Assembly (NCBI GenBank): GCA_037127255.1
Contig: JBANSL010000007.1
Span: forward strand, 64,899,038-64,963,037
Origin: Persicaria tinctoria
Taxonomy: Eukaryota > Streptophyta > Magnoliopsida > Caryophyllales > Polygonaceae
Length of the DNA stretch: 64,000 nucleotides
Direction of reading: 5' to 3'
Part shown: one piece after another, positions 30,951 to 42,754 of the stretch
Position numbering within the stretch: the first letter of the stretch is position 1
Layout: each line of letters starts with the position of its first letter
Made by a program: the position numbers and the translations under genes
Notes under the pieces: model-generated
The model's database searches: none
The model's input: only the letters and a program-made list of their open reading frames with translations
What the model was told of the DNA's origin: nothing

Positions 30951-31203
30951 CTCCCTCCGTTAATTAAAACATGTCGTTTTAGACATTTGCACATTTTTTA
31001 AGAAAGCAAATAAAAGCAAACAAAAATACACTTATACCCCTAATTATTACCTTATTTTTCCACTTTATTGAAAACTACAACTAACAAACATCTAATCATG
31101 ACAAGGGTAATTTTGGAAAGTGAACACCAAAATACCTAAAACGACATGTTTTTCTTAACAAGATTTAACTCCTAAAACGACATGTTTTTCTTAACAGAGG
31201 GAG
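30951..31203. mobile_element. Stowaway-type MITE (copy 1)
   Basis: 253 bp with ends CTCCCTCCGTTAA and TTAACAGAGGGAG and TA duplication (30949-30950 and 31204-31205). CTCCCTCCGT ends with a TA target are the Stowaway (Tc1/mariner-like) signature. It is nearly identical to 55253-55505. The right end carries the subterminal AAAACGACATGTTTTTCTTA motif twice. Confidence 0.9.
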
Positions 31204-31341
31204 TATTAGTTTAGTACATTAGTACAAAACATAAAGTAGCCTTATAAAAATTACATTCTATATTAAAGTAAAATTTTGAGATTATTTATTTTTAAAAAAA
31301 TGTTAGTAGGATTATGGTAGTACAAGTAGAGTTTTCACATT

Positions 31342-32159
31342 GTTAACAATATACCAGGGAAACAATTTAAACCCAACAGAGGAATCAGACAAGGTGACCC
31401 ACTAGCCCCCTATATTTTTGTAATTGTTATGGAAAATCTAGCCCGAGAACTTCACCTCGAAGCCCTTCAAGAAGATGCCCTTGTTGGTGTTAAGATTACT
31501 AATAATGGTACTCCTATCCCCTTCCTAACGTTTGCGGATGACACTATCATCTTTGCCCCAGCATCCCATACAAGCCTCAACACTATCCAAAACATGCTAA
31601 ATAAATTCTGACATCTGTCTGGTCTTACCATTAACTACAACAAGAGCTCGATCCAAACCTCTGCAAATACAAGTAGTACCCTAGCCAGATCGCTAGCTCA
31701 ACAAATGAACATACCCTTAGCCAAAACTATAGAAAAGTATCTCGGGATACCTCTTGTTAACGGAAGAATTAAAAACTGTGTCTTTGATGACGCTATTCAT
31801 AACCTCAAAAAACAACTTTCCAAGTGGAAGGCTTCAACCATGTCCCAGGCTGGAAGGGTCGTTCTTATCCAAGCCAACCTTAGCTCTAAAACTAACTACC
31901 TCATGCAAAACTTCCTCCTACCTAAAGGGGTGCTTAACCAAATCGACCAAATTAACAGGAACTTTTTTTGGAATAAATGTCAATCAGAAAAATACATCCC
32001 GCTCATAAGTTGGGATAATATTTGCAAACCTAAACACCTAGGTGGCCTTGGAATCAAAAAAGGTGAAGACCTAAATGAAAGTCTTCAAATGAAACTTATC
32101 TGGAAACTCCACTCCGAGCCAACCAATATTTGGGTTAAACATGTTAGGGAAAAATATTT
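31342..32159 (+). pseudogene. LINE F ORF2, reverse transcriptase part
   Basis: Starts inside RT with N-RGIRQGDPLAPYIFVIVME, then F-A-D-D (LTFADDTIIFA, the catalytic box, about 31530). It continues with the thumb: FxxSGLxINYNKSS, K-YLGIPL, L-S-KWKA-x-S-x-AGR-VVLIQ and F-F-W-N-K. A TGA at 31609-31611 (probably from Trp) interrupts one frame that is otherwise continuous. It stops at the insertion of LINE G after V-R-E-K-Y-L. Confidence 0.88.
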
Positions 32160-33275
32160 GGGTTTAACTTACATTTATTAGTTGAATTTCTGGAAGACAT
32201 GAACTGGGTTTTAGAAATGGGACCGTGGTCTATTGGTGGTTCTCGTCCACTTCTCCTTAAACGGTGGTCTGGCGGATTACCCATGGACTGGCGTCTTTTC
32301 TCCTCTGTGCCGGTTTGGGTTCGTTTGCCCAACCTCCCTCCCATATACAACTCAAGGGATATGTTGAGTCGTATTGGTAGTGGTATAGGGAATCCATTGT
32401 GTGTCGATGAGTTTACAGCTAGCCACGACCTGCTTGTGTATTCTAGATTATTGATTGAGGTGAGTGTTGAGCAATCCCGCTGAACTCATGTTAAGCTTGT
32501 CAATGCCCGTAGGGAGGTAGTGGTACAGAAGGTCATCTTTGAATGGCTTCCGTGGAGCTGCGCTAAATGTAAATGTTTTGGCCACACCGAAGCTATGTGC
32601 AGAACGTACACACCGGATGCATCTTCTTCTTCTTCACAATCGCAGGACAAGCCGAAAGAAGTTGAACTGAAACAAACAGTGATGGATTCTATACCGAGGG
32701 CGTCAGAAGTGTGCAAGTGCAGTCTTGGGGCTAATTTTGCTCCCATCCCTACAGCTAAGGCTGTTTCATCCCGTGGAGTTCAAACGGGACCTGGGAACGC
32801 AGATGAGGAGAATGGAGATGAGGCGGGGAAGAAGCATGAAGGCGCAACAGATGCTCAAGCTCGAGCATCGGTTGGTAGCGTGCCCAAGGCCTCCAATGGA
32901 ACGCAAACGGATGGAGACTATGATCCCGATGCTGCTGTAGTGGTCTCGGACCATGATACGTCTGTTAGATGCGCACGGATGGTTGCTTCCTCGTGGGCTG
33001 CAGCGTCGGGTATTCTGTCAACAAAAGAAGGGGGTTTGGAAATTAATGAATGCAAGACCCCGGAGCTAATGCGATGGAAGGTTGCTGATGGAGTTAGGAA
33101 GGGGACCTATCTTCTTCGAGGCACAAAGTCATGCATCGATGGGGATATCAAGATTGGCTTGACGATGGACGAGCTCTTCAATGCTATGTCTGCCATCAAG
33201 GATCCTAACAGTGGGGAGGGAGATGCAGCCCATTTCATGTATGATCCGGATATTGAGTCGAACAACACCGGATGA
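32160..33275 (+). pseudogene. LINE ORF1 (DUF4283 + zinc knuckle), element G
   Basis: An RNA-binding ORF1 protein of plant L1 elements. The frame runs FLEDMNWVLEMGPWSIGG, then W-x-RLPNLPP, GNPLCVDEFTA and L-I-E-V, the C-terminal half of DUF4283. A perfect CX2CX4HX4C knuckle (C-AK-C-KCFG-H-TEAM-C, about 32562-32603) follows, then an acidic Ser-rich tail to the TGA at 33273. One in-frame TGA at 32481-32483 breaks it. The N-terminal part is missing through 5' truncation. Confidence 0.8.
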
Positions 33276-33575
33276 TGCGTTTGCTGTCTGACCAGTAGAT
33301 CGTTGGTGGGAAGAGTTACTGTCATGGCTTTTGCTGTCAAAAGTGGAATTTTAATTATGAGAATATACGAATTTGTTAGGATTGAAATTAGTTAGGGCTG
33401 AATTAGAATAGAATTTACAAATAGGCCGGGTTTAACTTGTGGGTCGGTCCAGTTTTTGGGAAGCTTAGAGTTTAGGTTGAGTGGGCCGTGTTAACATGGG
33501 GCATATTAGTGGTTCTTGGCCCTCTCAATTTGTTGCTGGAGATTGCTAGTTTTGGACACGTACCTATTTTTTTAA

Positions 33576-34399
33576 GGGAAAACTAATTAAAATACCCCCA
33601 CCTTTGGGGGTATGGTAAAAATATATCCCCAACTTTCAAATGTGATAAAAATATCCCGACCTTTGAGGGCAGTGGTAATATATTACCATGAATTTTTTCA
33701 CGAGTAAAAAATGATGACATAAGGCAGCCTATGTGGATTTTTTTTAACAGGGGTTTTTTTTAACGATTTTCTTAGAAAAAAAAAAATTGGATCGGATTCA
33801 TACACAACGTCTTTTCCTCCCTCCAATTTTCTTCTGTGGTCGCTTAATTCTTGAATTGTCTTCTAGGTCTTCCAGGTAGCTCATGGTTACTCTTCAATGA
33901 CAGTCTTCCTCCCTTGTAGTTGCTTATCTTAAGCTGCATCTCTCACATCTTCAATTCTTTCTCTTTAATTCGTTCACGGATTTGACTGAGTAACTTTTTT
34001 TCCCCTCTTCGTTGTTGTTGGTTTAGTTTTGTTGTCGGGTTGGTGTTAGGAATAGTCGTGTTGTGTTGATTTGAGGCGATTTTGACCGGATTAGTTGCTT
34101 TGTTGAATCAATTTCGTTTTTCGGGTTTAATTTTGTTGTCGGTTTATTTTTTTTCCTAACGAAACCTTTCAAGAAAACCCAGATTTAGTGCTATATAATT
34201 TGTAAAAAAGCTTCCACGCGGGCTGCCTCGTTAAAAAAATATGCGTAGGCTGTCTTGTCAACATTTTTTACCCATGAGAAAACTCGTGGTAATATATTAC
34301 CACTGCCCTCAAAGGTCGGGATATTTTTATTACATTTGAAAGTTATGGATATATTTTTACCATACCCCCAAAGGTTGGGGTATTTTAATTTGTTTTCCC
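33576..34399. mobile_element. Mutator-like (MULE) MITE
   Basis: 824 bp with inverted ends of about 130 bp (33576-33704 and about 34270-34399), both starting GGGAAAAC and containing GGGGGTATGGTAAAAATATAT and AAAAATATCCCGACCTTTGA. Flanks are the 9-bp duplication TTTTTTTAA (33567-33575 and 34400-34408), as in Mutator elements, although the site is low complexity. The interior (33740-34230) is T-rich with a leader-like CT-rich part and no ORF, so it could be captured host leader sequence. Confidence 0.82.
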
Positions 34400-34413
34400 T
34401 TTTTTTAAACATA

Positions 34414-35440
34414 CTAGTATTCGGTACCCGCCCGTTATGCGGTTTCTTCATAAATTTTATGATATAAAATATCTTTCAATTAATATAAATTACAATTTCA
34501 TATAAAGTAAATATATAGTTTTCAGTTGTGCTATGTTTTTGAGAATGTAAACATTTTTGAATCTACACTAATCATGTGTTCTCTTATTAAAATATTTTTG
34601 TGATATTATATAATTTAATTTATTAATTGATATAGATAAGAAAAAGATAATAGCATATTAATATATTATGACACGTATGCGATATTAACGCCATTTTAAT
34701 CCAGAATATGAAATGTAAAATAGAGTTTAAAATATATTATCTTATTTAGTTATATATTTTTATATTAATTAAGGGGATGTATTTTTTTTTTTTACAAACT
34801 CCAGCAAAATCTATAATGTCATTTATTATTAACATATACTACGTATTTTTGTAGAAATATATATTACTTAATTAGAGTCTTCAATATGAAGCGTGGAAGA
34901 ATTTCAAAAAATTATATATAATAGTAAATATATATTTTTAGTTCAGATTAGGCACAAGGGTAATATAAATAGTCAATATAGTATAAATTGCAGGATAGAT
35001 ACACAGATGAAAGACACGTTATTTTAATATTTTATACAGTAACACTTTATTCCAATTTTTTGTTCCAATTAAATTGTAACGATGGGTAGATAAATATAAA
35101 TTTTATCCTTAATTGACCCAAAAGGTTTTATCCTTTATGATAAGTTTTCTAACTTAACCAAATTTACTACATTTTTAACTATACATTTTTATAAACAACG
35201 GGGAGATAAGTTTTATCCTTTTGTTTTTAAAAAATTTGAGAAACAATAACATTATTGGTCTAAAAAGATAAGTTTTTAGCCAACTATATTGATTTATTAA
35301 TTGATGTGGCCCAGAAATATAATACCGCTTTGATCCAAAAAATGTCACGCATGCAAAAATAATCCCGTTTAATCTAGAAAATTCCGCGGCCGCGAGGTCG
35401 CTCCAACGGCCTCTGCTTTAGTATTTTATATAGATATAGA
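34414..35440 (-). mobile_element. Non-autonomous Helitron
   Basis: On the minus strand it begins TCTATATCTATATAAAATAC and ends with a short hairpin (CCGCATAACGGGCGG) and CTAG. It is inserted between A and T (A before the 5' TC, T after CTAG), with no TSD. These are the Helitron hallmarks. It is 1,027 bp, AT-rich and without coding capacity. It lies 14 bp from the MULE-MITE, inside LINE G. Confidence 0.75.
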
Positions 35441-35654
35441 TATTTATAGTTGATTATGAATATATGTTTTAAAAATTATGGGTGGCTGTGTTCATTCTTG
35501 GTTATCTCCCATGGGTTGAGAGGGTATTGGGACAAACCGATGTAGGGCAGTGCATATGAGAAGCTTGTGTTGCATTTTCCAGTAAGACCCTTTGTATGGT
35601 CTTACTCTTTTGTACCTTCCGGTTTAATCACCACATCTATATATTTATCTATTC

Positions 35655-37049
35655 AGAAAATATCTCCAAAAATAAAACATTAATCAAAGATCTACCAATA
35701 ACACTTCTTGACAATTTGGAAGACTTCTCTAGCTAAGAGATAAATTTAACAAAGGATTACTTTGGATTATTGGAAATGGAGAGACCGTAAACCTCTGGCA
35801 CGACCAATGGCTACAATCCCAAACGCTTAGAGAGTACCAACAGAACCATGATTCAAATATGAAGGTCATTAGGCTAATCATGGCCAATAAACAATGGAAC
35901 ACTCCCCTGATAAACACGTTATTCCCACCTCACATTGTCATGCAAATAGTAGAGATAAATTTACCAGATTGGGAGTCAAAAGATAGATTGGTGTGGAAAC
36001 CTGAACCGAATGGAGTTTTTACCGCTAAATCTACCAAAAGAATAAAAGATACATCTTACCACACAACTCAAGATTCAAACTGGATATGGAAATTAAAGAT
36101 CCCACCTAGAATTAAAAACCTCCTTTGGAAAATAATGATTGATGGTCTCCCGATAAAAACTCGTCTCAATAGATATATAAACAGAGTCCCTGCACAATGT
36201 GCCCTTTGTAATTGCGCAGATGAGGACTCAAACCATTTACTCCTATGCTGCAATTTTACCAGAAGCATTTTTAACTACTAGGGTCATCTAACAGGAAAAT
36301 TAAATCTCCTTAGGGATAACAATGATCTATTTAACTTTGTTGCAAAAGCTAGAAACAATAACGAAATCGAAGATATTTCTTTTATCTGGCAGACTATATG
36401 GGAAACCAGAAATAACCTAATTTTTAAACATAAGGAACCACAACCGATAAAAAACATTATCCATCAAATTGTAAATAATATAAGTATGTGGAAAGATTCC
36501 ACCTCAAAAGAACCTAAAAAAAAGGCAATAAGGAAAAAGACAAAATGGGAGAAACCTAACGGTGCCACCTACAAAGTCAATGTGGATGGCTCAGTGAAGC
36601 CCACTGGCGATTGTCATGTGGGGGGAGTCGTTAGGGACTCCAAGGGACATGTAGTTGATATATTTTACCAGGACACCTGTAGAGGTACGATTATCCAAAC
36701 GGAAGCAACTGCCATCATCCTGGGTATGCAATGTGCTATAAAAAGAGGCTTAAGCAGAGTTATTATCGAAGGCGACAACCTGGTACTCATCAAGGAAATC
36801 AAGAAAAGAAGCAACATCAATTGGGAAATTCAGCACCATGTTGAGAAGATCCACCGTATGATAAGCCAATTTGAAGAGATAGACTTCAAGCACTGTTTCA
36901 GAGAAGCCAACAAAATAGCTGACTATATAGCTCGTAATGGTATTGCTTGTAATAAATCTACTCACCCTTTTAATAGGGACGTGTACTCCATCATCCTTAA
37001 GGATGATCATGAAGTTGGATTACACTGTGTAATCCCTTCAAATGTTTGA
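35655..37049 (+). pseudogene. LINE F ORF2, zf-RVT and RNase H part
   Basis: Continues ORF2 after LINE G. IIGNGETVNLWHDQW is followed by a zf-RVT domain: D-RLVWKPEPNGVFTAKS, W-KLKIPPRIKNLLWKI and C-ALCN...E-D-S-N-H-L-LLCC. An RNase H-like domain (RVT_3) follows: NVDGS (first D), TEATA (E), EGDN (D) and ANKIADYIA (last D), all four acidic residues kept. A TAG at 36279-36281 (probably Trp) and damage upstream of 35859 break it. The stop is at 37047-37049, five bases before the poly-A. Confidence 0.88.
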
Positions 37050-37082
37050 CTACTAAAAAAAAAAAAGTAGAGTTTTCACATT

Positions 37083-37509
37083 TACATTTTACATTAATAT
37101 CAATATACTACATATATTAGTAGGAAACATAAAATAGGTTTATTACAATTATATACAAAACTAAGTCTAAAAACTTGATTAAGTATATGATATTCACTTT
37201 TGATTTAATTAATTTTATTTTTAATTGACTTTCTTCTTCAAACACACTTATAAACATATAAAACTCTTTGATAGTAAAAAACTGGTATTCATGTGCATAG
37301 CACGGGATAATCCACTCGTGCTTCTAATTTTGTTCACAATATTTTTTCATGTACTTTTCATTTAAAAGAGCTAAAAAATTCTTGAAAATAAGAAAGTAAA
37401 AGAGTAAGGAGAGAGTGAGAGAAAAAAAAGGCCTTTTTGAGACTAGGGATTGGCCTAATATTGTTGGCCCATGAGCATTGTTGTCAAATGGATTTGGACC
37501 GATCGATAT
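37083..37509. other. AT-rich spacer between LINE F and MULE H
   Basis: No gene. A CATGTGCATAGCACGGG stretch (37290-37307) resembles the hairpin of Helitron 3' ends, but no CTAG follows. Confidence 0.5.
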
Positions 37510-37518
37510 TTTATAAAA

Positions 37519-37888
37519 CGGAAATTTCGCCTGGTACCCCTGTGGTATTGCATATTTCGTACGGTATACAGAAGTTTTGCTAAATTCGCACGGTACCCCT
37601 GAGGTTTGTACAATTTCGCACCGTGCCCCTAATGGGTTAAAACTGACAGAATTAAAAAACCACCGTTAAAATACCTAAGCCCTAGTCGCTCTTACCTTCT
37701 TGCGCGCTCGGGGAACTGAAGAGAGGAGAGGAGAGAAGGGAACCGGAGAGGGAAGAGCCTCGCCGACCGGACTGAACCGCCGCCGCCGCTTCCGCTGCGC
37801 CACCACAACGAACCGGCGCCGCCGGCCACAGCAACCGCCACCTCCGCTGCTCGCGTGCCCTGTTGCACCAGAACTGCTGCTGCTCGCG
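37519..37888 (+). repeat. Left terminal inverted repeat of MULE H
   Basis: 370 bp. The outer half has repeated GGTACCCC...CACGGTG phrases. The inner half is very GC- and CpG-rich (CGCCGCCGCCGC). Its match to 42755-43123 stops at CTCGCG. MULE repeats usually hold the promoter and transposase-binding sites. The ORFs at 37675-38053 come from GC-rich repeat DNA. Confidence 0.9.
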
Positions 37889-39397
37889 TACACTGAACCG
37901 CCTGGCTTCGAAGCCTCTTACCGGAGGAGTGCAGGGCTGGAACCGCCGACAGCAGTGCAGAGTTGCCGGAGCGGAGACGTCGACTGCAGTGAAGGTAATT
38001 TCTATCGATTGAAGCAATTCCAAACTGCGTTTTTTTACAGATTAGCGATTTGAGTGTGAAATTTATGGTTCAAGCGTGATAGGAACTATATAAGGTATAA
38101 TAGTTCAAGTGTGAAATTTGGGGAGACCATTGATTGCATTGCTCACATGAAGTGCAGGGATCTCTTGGCTGAAAGTCATATTTTTAACTTCCTGATTTCT
38201 TTATTTGATATACTAATGGAACTATATAAGGTATAATGCTTTCGGTTTATTCTTGAACTCAAAGTCATTTTGGAGCTTATTAGTTTTCTACTATTTCTAG
38301 CATGGGTAATAAGAGAAGAGAAAGTCTATTCATAAAACTAAATAGCCTTGATGCCCATGTTCACATATATAAGGCCCTCTTGATGGAGTTTGCTATAATA
38401 TCATTAGGTTTGACTTGACGAATTGAATTGGTAATGATAATTGTAAATTTGATTACATGTGGAAATTGGAATCAGCAATCTCATTAGGTGTTGGACTTGT
38501 GTGCACCCACTATAACTTGTCCATTGTCATGATAATTATAAATTTGATTACATGTTTAATCTATCTTTGTTATTACTTATACATTGCAAATATTTTGTTA
38601 GATATGGAATCAGCCAAGCATCCTCAACCTAAGGTAGTTTCATCGATGCAATTTGCTGTCGTCAAGAGACAACTATGGAGATTTCAGATGGAAGAAGGTT
38701 AGCTGATCCTCCATAAACTCCACTCAGCACACCTCTAACAAATTGAAGACAACTAATGCCATTACAACTATCGTCGAAGGGAGTGGAACATCAACGGGGA
38801 AGCAACTTTACTGGTTAGTTGGAGTATTTTTGATAGCTTTGTTAAGATACTAGTGACTTGATCTGAATTATATAGTCAAGTCATTGTAATGTAATATTTT
38901 AATAACCTTGTGGATTATAGTTGATTTTGTGTGCACTTGTTGAAATTAGTGGGTTTAATGTATGTTTGTGGTTCTGAAAGTGTATTTGCTAAATACATGA
39001 AAAATATCAGGAGGGTCTAATATGAAAATGAAATGGTAATTTCCAAAAAAAAAAGGGACTATATAGCCCGGATATCAAAATCACTGGGCTATATGATCTG
39101 ATTTTATGGGCATAAAAATGGACCAAATAGCTCTCACTGCATGCCGACATGGGATTTTATGCTTGAAATGATGCAACAAAGTTATCTTCATTTCATATAA
39201 TAAGTGTTTTAGACATGTATAATGTCGTAGCCAAAAGGGGACAATGGTTGTTCCAAAAACTAATGAAGGGGGTCTAAGTTATCAACCCTAACATTGAACA
39301 TCGAGCTTGTTCCAACAGCTGGTCAAGCGGATTGAGCACTAAAACTTAAAAGAACGACTCCTAATCGATTACAAAACAAACACCGACGAGCACACAA
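37889..39397. other. Non-coding left arm of MULE H
   Basis: 1.5 kb without a credible gene, in the place where a second gene (mudrB) would lie in maize MuDR. It contains a short internal duplication (AATTATAAATTTGATTACATG at 38530-38550, similar at 38438-38458). It also has a 30-bp copy of part of the transposase exon (39127-39156). Confidence 0.6.
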
Positions 39398-42300
39398 CTA
39401 CTGAGTTTCGGCCACCCATGGAGCTGAGGACCTAACTTCTTCCACGGTTTGACCTTGTGCAGGGATGTTTGGCTCATTTGGTTTCGACCTCTTTGATCTT
39501 CTTTCAACTCGGATGCCTTTTTTTGCCTTCACTTCATTTGCAGTTGGTCCACCTTTACACGTCTTCACATTATGTCCATATGCCTGGTACAACAAAGTAG
39601 GTTAATACATCGCACATAAATATCAATGTGAGACAATGACTACTATATTTCCTCGAGCATCCAATACCTGACATCTTCCACATCGCACTAGGCGAGATCT
39701 TTTGCCTGCTGGTGCTTCCCCCTCTTGTCGCCGTCTTGTTTTCGCCGGTCATCCAACTCTCCTTCTCATGGTAGGTGGTTGTACTCTCGGTAGATCAAAA
39801 GAGGGCCATTGTTCTTCGTCCGGGACCGGCCTAAAAAGACGCATAGATGAGATAGTTTCTGGTTGACATAAAGATGCCTAATCGATTAACAATGTTTTGA
39901 AAACATATTACCTATAATTAGCAGAATAGGCTTGTTTGTCAACTCTTATGGAATACCAATTTGATACATAATGCTCCGGATGACCCCTGCTCTCAATTAT
40001 AGCTCTCACTGCATGCCGACATGGGATTCCTCTGATTTGCCATTCACCACAACCAAATGTACAAGCTTTGATGTCAAGTGCCAATGCCGATGAACCCTCT
40101 GTCACTTCGTATTCAGTGGGTGAAGCCTTGAAAATCTGTCATGAAGATGACTTCGTCAATGAGTGAATCGATGCCAGAAGGTGGTATGAGTTTTGAGAGT
40201 TACCTGCAATGCTCGTGCTGTTGTGACCGCCTTTGCTAGTCTCTTGTTTGTGTAGTCTGTAATACCGTTGACTGGAAACTTCTTCGCATCCTCTTGCCTC
40301 TTGCAATGTCTAACCATCATGGTTCGCCTAATACCTAAATATCATTTCCAGCGTGTATTTAACTCGAAAATCAGTCCAACAGTGGCAACCATGACCAACG
40401 GAAATTTAACTCGAAATCATTCACATCAGAAATTAAATTGCAGAAAGTGAATATACCTTCAAGCAAAGATAATATGGGAAGGCATCGATCCGCTCCTAGT
40501 GTCGAATTGAAAGACTCCACAAAGTTGCTTGAGTTGTGAGGAGCATGCAAACTTGGATCATATCGAAACCTCGCCCATGTATGAAATTCACCCAAGTCTT
40601 TGAGCCAGTTCAGAGCATCTGTCCCAACTACCCTTTCGAACTTCTCCATTGATTTCTTAAATTTGTGTTCCGAGAACGCCTTGCAACATTCCCAAAACAC
40701 TCCCTTCATAGGCAAACCTAGAAACTTCTTCTTGAAGTTGGCCAAGAGGTGTGTGCAACAGTACCGTCGTCCCGCAGTTGGCCACACTTCTGCAAGGGCC
40801 GGTTCAACCCCCTACATTGGAAAAATCCAATTATTTCTTTGTATGTGAAACAAATACATAACAACAATTGAATAAAATGCATAGCATTGTACAATACCTT
40901 TTGTCTATCCGATATGATACACCAGTTGGCCCTATCAGTAGGCCTCAAGACCTCTCTCAAGTGGTAGAAAAAAGAGGACCAAGTTCTCTTACTGTCATTC
41001 TCATACACCCCATAAGCTAGTGGAAATATCTCATTCTCCCCGTCAACAGCAACTGCAGCCAGAACGACACCACCATACTTCCCCTTCAGATGACATCCAT
41101 CAACACCAATCAACCCCCTACAACCGTGGATGACTCCCTCAATCATCGGCTTCATAGATATGAACACATTCTTAAATTGCAATGGCCTTTCGGGATCATT
41201 TTCAGCGTGTCCCCATACAATATGCGCCCTAGAGCCCGGGTTAGATGATTTCACCACTTCACAATAACCCGGCAAACTACTAAACGACGCATCAGGCTTC
41301 CCGTTAATTATTGTCAAGGCAAACGTCCTTGCTTTGTACAACGAAGTTGACTTCATGTTTATCCCATACCTAGTCATCAACAGGGATTGCATTGTTAGTC
41401 CTTTGATATCATCATCCGCTCTCACATGGTCAATCAACTTCTTCGCAGCCCATTCTGGAGTTGCCATTGAGTTGAATTTTGTGAGTTTAAGGCAACTATG
41501 AGTATCCGTTAGTGACTTAATTGCCCAAGTCATACCATCCACAAGTCTTGATGCATGAATTCTCCATCCACATTCTGATTGTCCACAGACGGCGGTGTAA
41601 CGAATCTGATCTGCTTTGACTACCACAACAGAGAACCCCTCTTGGACACAATAATCTCGCAACACATTTGTAAATGCTTCCTTGTCCAAAAAAAGCATCC
41701 ACACCTTCAATTTTATATTCCCAATGCTAGTATCACAATACAACTCCCCATTATCATAAATCCTATCGAAATAATCATCCGTCTCACTGTCATTAACTCC
41801 AATATCAGCAGTACCACCACACTCATAAGTAGAGGCCGAAACAAGTGCATTATCATTAGTAGGAATAGGCACATTATCATCATTGGCCGTCAGAACAACA
41901 TTATCTACATCATCATTAACAAAATCAGCATCAGCCAAATCAATCTCAGGGGATATGGCCTCAACTACAACCTCCTTTGTCCTACTAGCTTCACCCGAAG
42001 TAGGTTCACTACGTGTAGACTGACTTCGAGATTTCGATACAAAAGTCCCCTTCCTTCTTGCGGTAGTGGCAGGAACCTTCTTACTATAAGCGGTTTGACT
42101 TCCATAACTCGACCTCTCTACCGGCTTTTTTTACTCAATCAATCCCCTTGCTAAATCTAGATTCCTACATGGAGAGTCACCGGATCCAATAGCTAGTTTA
42201 ATCAACCTCTTCTCACTAAAAAGAGTCATCATCTTAACAACATCTTCATCACTCTCTAATCGAAAATTTTGACAATCATGGGCATACCATAAAGACGGGT

Positions 42301-42448
42301 TCTCAGGAAGAATCATTCCATTTTTTTCAGCCCCCTCTAGCATTTCAACAAACATATCTAACACACTACACTTATCGGGATCATCCACCTCAAATTCAAC
42401 ATATTCTCGATGAATATAACGCATTTGTATCACTATCTTATCTCCCAT
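39398..42448 (-). pseudogene. MULE transposase (mudrA-like), multi-exon, two nonsense codons
   Basis: The start is placed at ATG 42446-42448 (MGDKIVIQ). The N-terminal domain runs to a TAA at 42131-42133, and the same frame continues to a MuDR DNA-binding-like domain (F-x-N-V-L-R-D-Y-C...C-x3-E-C-G-W-R-I-H-A-S). The MULE DDE domain follows with LIGVDGCHLKG and CIISDRQKG. Introns inferred from GT-AG and restored homology are 40812-40897, 40335-40456, 40136-40203, 39831-39910 and 39584-39667. Later exons give LLEG-IRRT, a SWIM zinc finger (C-TFGCGEWQIRGIPCRHAV) and a zinc knuckle split by the last intron (C-GR-C-QAYG-H-NVKT-C). A TGA at 39749-39751, fitting CGA to TGA, precedes the knuckle. A MULE transposase cuts at the inverted repeats; this copy probably makes at most a truncated protein. 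Confidence 0.88.
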
Positions 42449-42754
42449 CCTATATAGAATAATCAAATCACAAATAAAATATCAAACTTACCACTCAAAT
42501 TGTAGAAACAAATTCACAACTTTAGTTTAGTTAAAGTGAAATTCAAAGTGAAATCCCTAATATGTAGAGAATTGCTTCAATCGGTAGTGCTAAATGAAAT
42601 CCCTAATATGCAGAGAATCCCCAATCGGTAGAGAATCCCTAATATGTACTGGTGGTGCTAAATGGAATGCACAAAATCGGTTGAAATTACCTTCAATCGG
42701 TAGAAATTAAGAGGCGTCGAAGCAAGGGCGAAGCAAGGGCGTCTGGAGCGAGGT

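Larger units (their letters stand above)
32160..35654 (+). mobile_element. Element G: ORF1-only LINE copy inserted in LINE F
   Basis: LINE F is interrupted after GTTAGGGAAAAATATTT (about 32159) and resumes at about 35655 with AGAAAATATCTCC, so GAAAAATAT/GAAAATAT may be the short TSD. The insert starts inside a DUF4283-type ORF1 frame, continues through its stop (33275) and a 3' non-coding region, and ends TTTATCTATTC followed by AAAA, like plant L1 3' ends. No ORF2 lies between. The boundaries are uncertain by about 10 bp. Removing the MULE-MITE and Helitron leaves about 1.6 kb. Confidence 0.65.
31342..37066 (+). mobile_element. Element F: 5'-truncated L1-type LINE, interrupted by LINE G
   Basis: Flanked by a perfect 16-bp duplication GTAGAGTTTTCACATT (31326-31341 and 37067-37082). 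It ends with a 12-A tail (37055-37066) that follows the stop codon by only five bases. The body encodes the C-terminal two thirds of ORF2: RT, zf-RVT and RNase H. The 5' part was lost at insertion, the usual result of target-primed reverse transcription. Confidence 0.92.

Noticed and set aside
37287..37325. Helitron-like hairpin CATGTGCATAGCACGGG
   Set aside because: No CTAG terminus follows and no matching 5' end was found.
37700..38053. Arg-rich ORF starting in the MULE inverted repeat
   Set aside because: The same frame appears in both inverted repeats and comes from CGCCGC-rich DNA. It is better seen as promoter or leader sequence.
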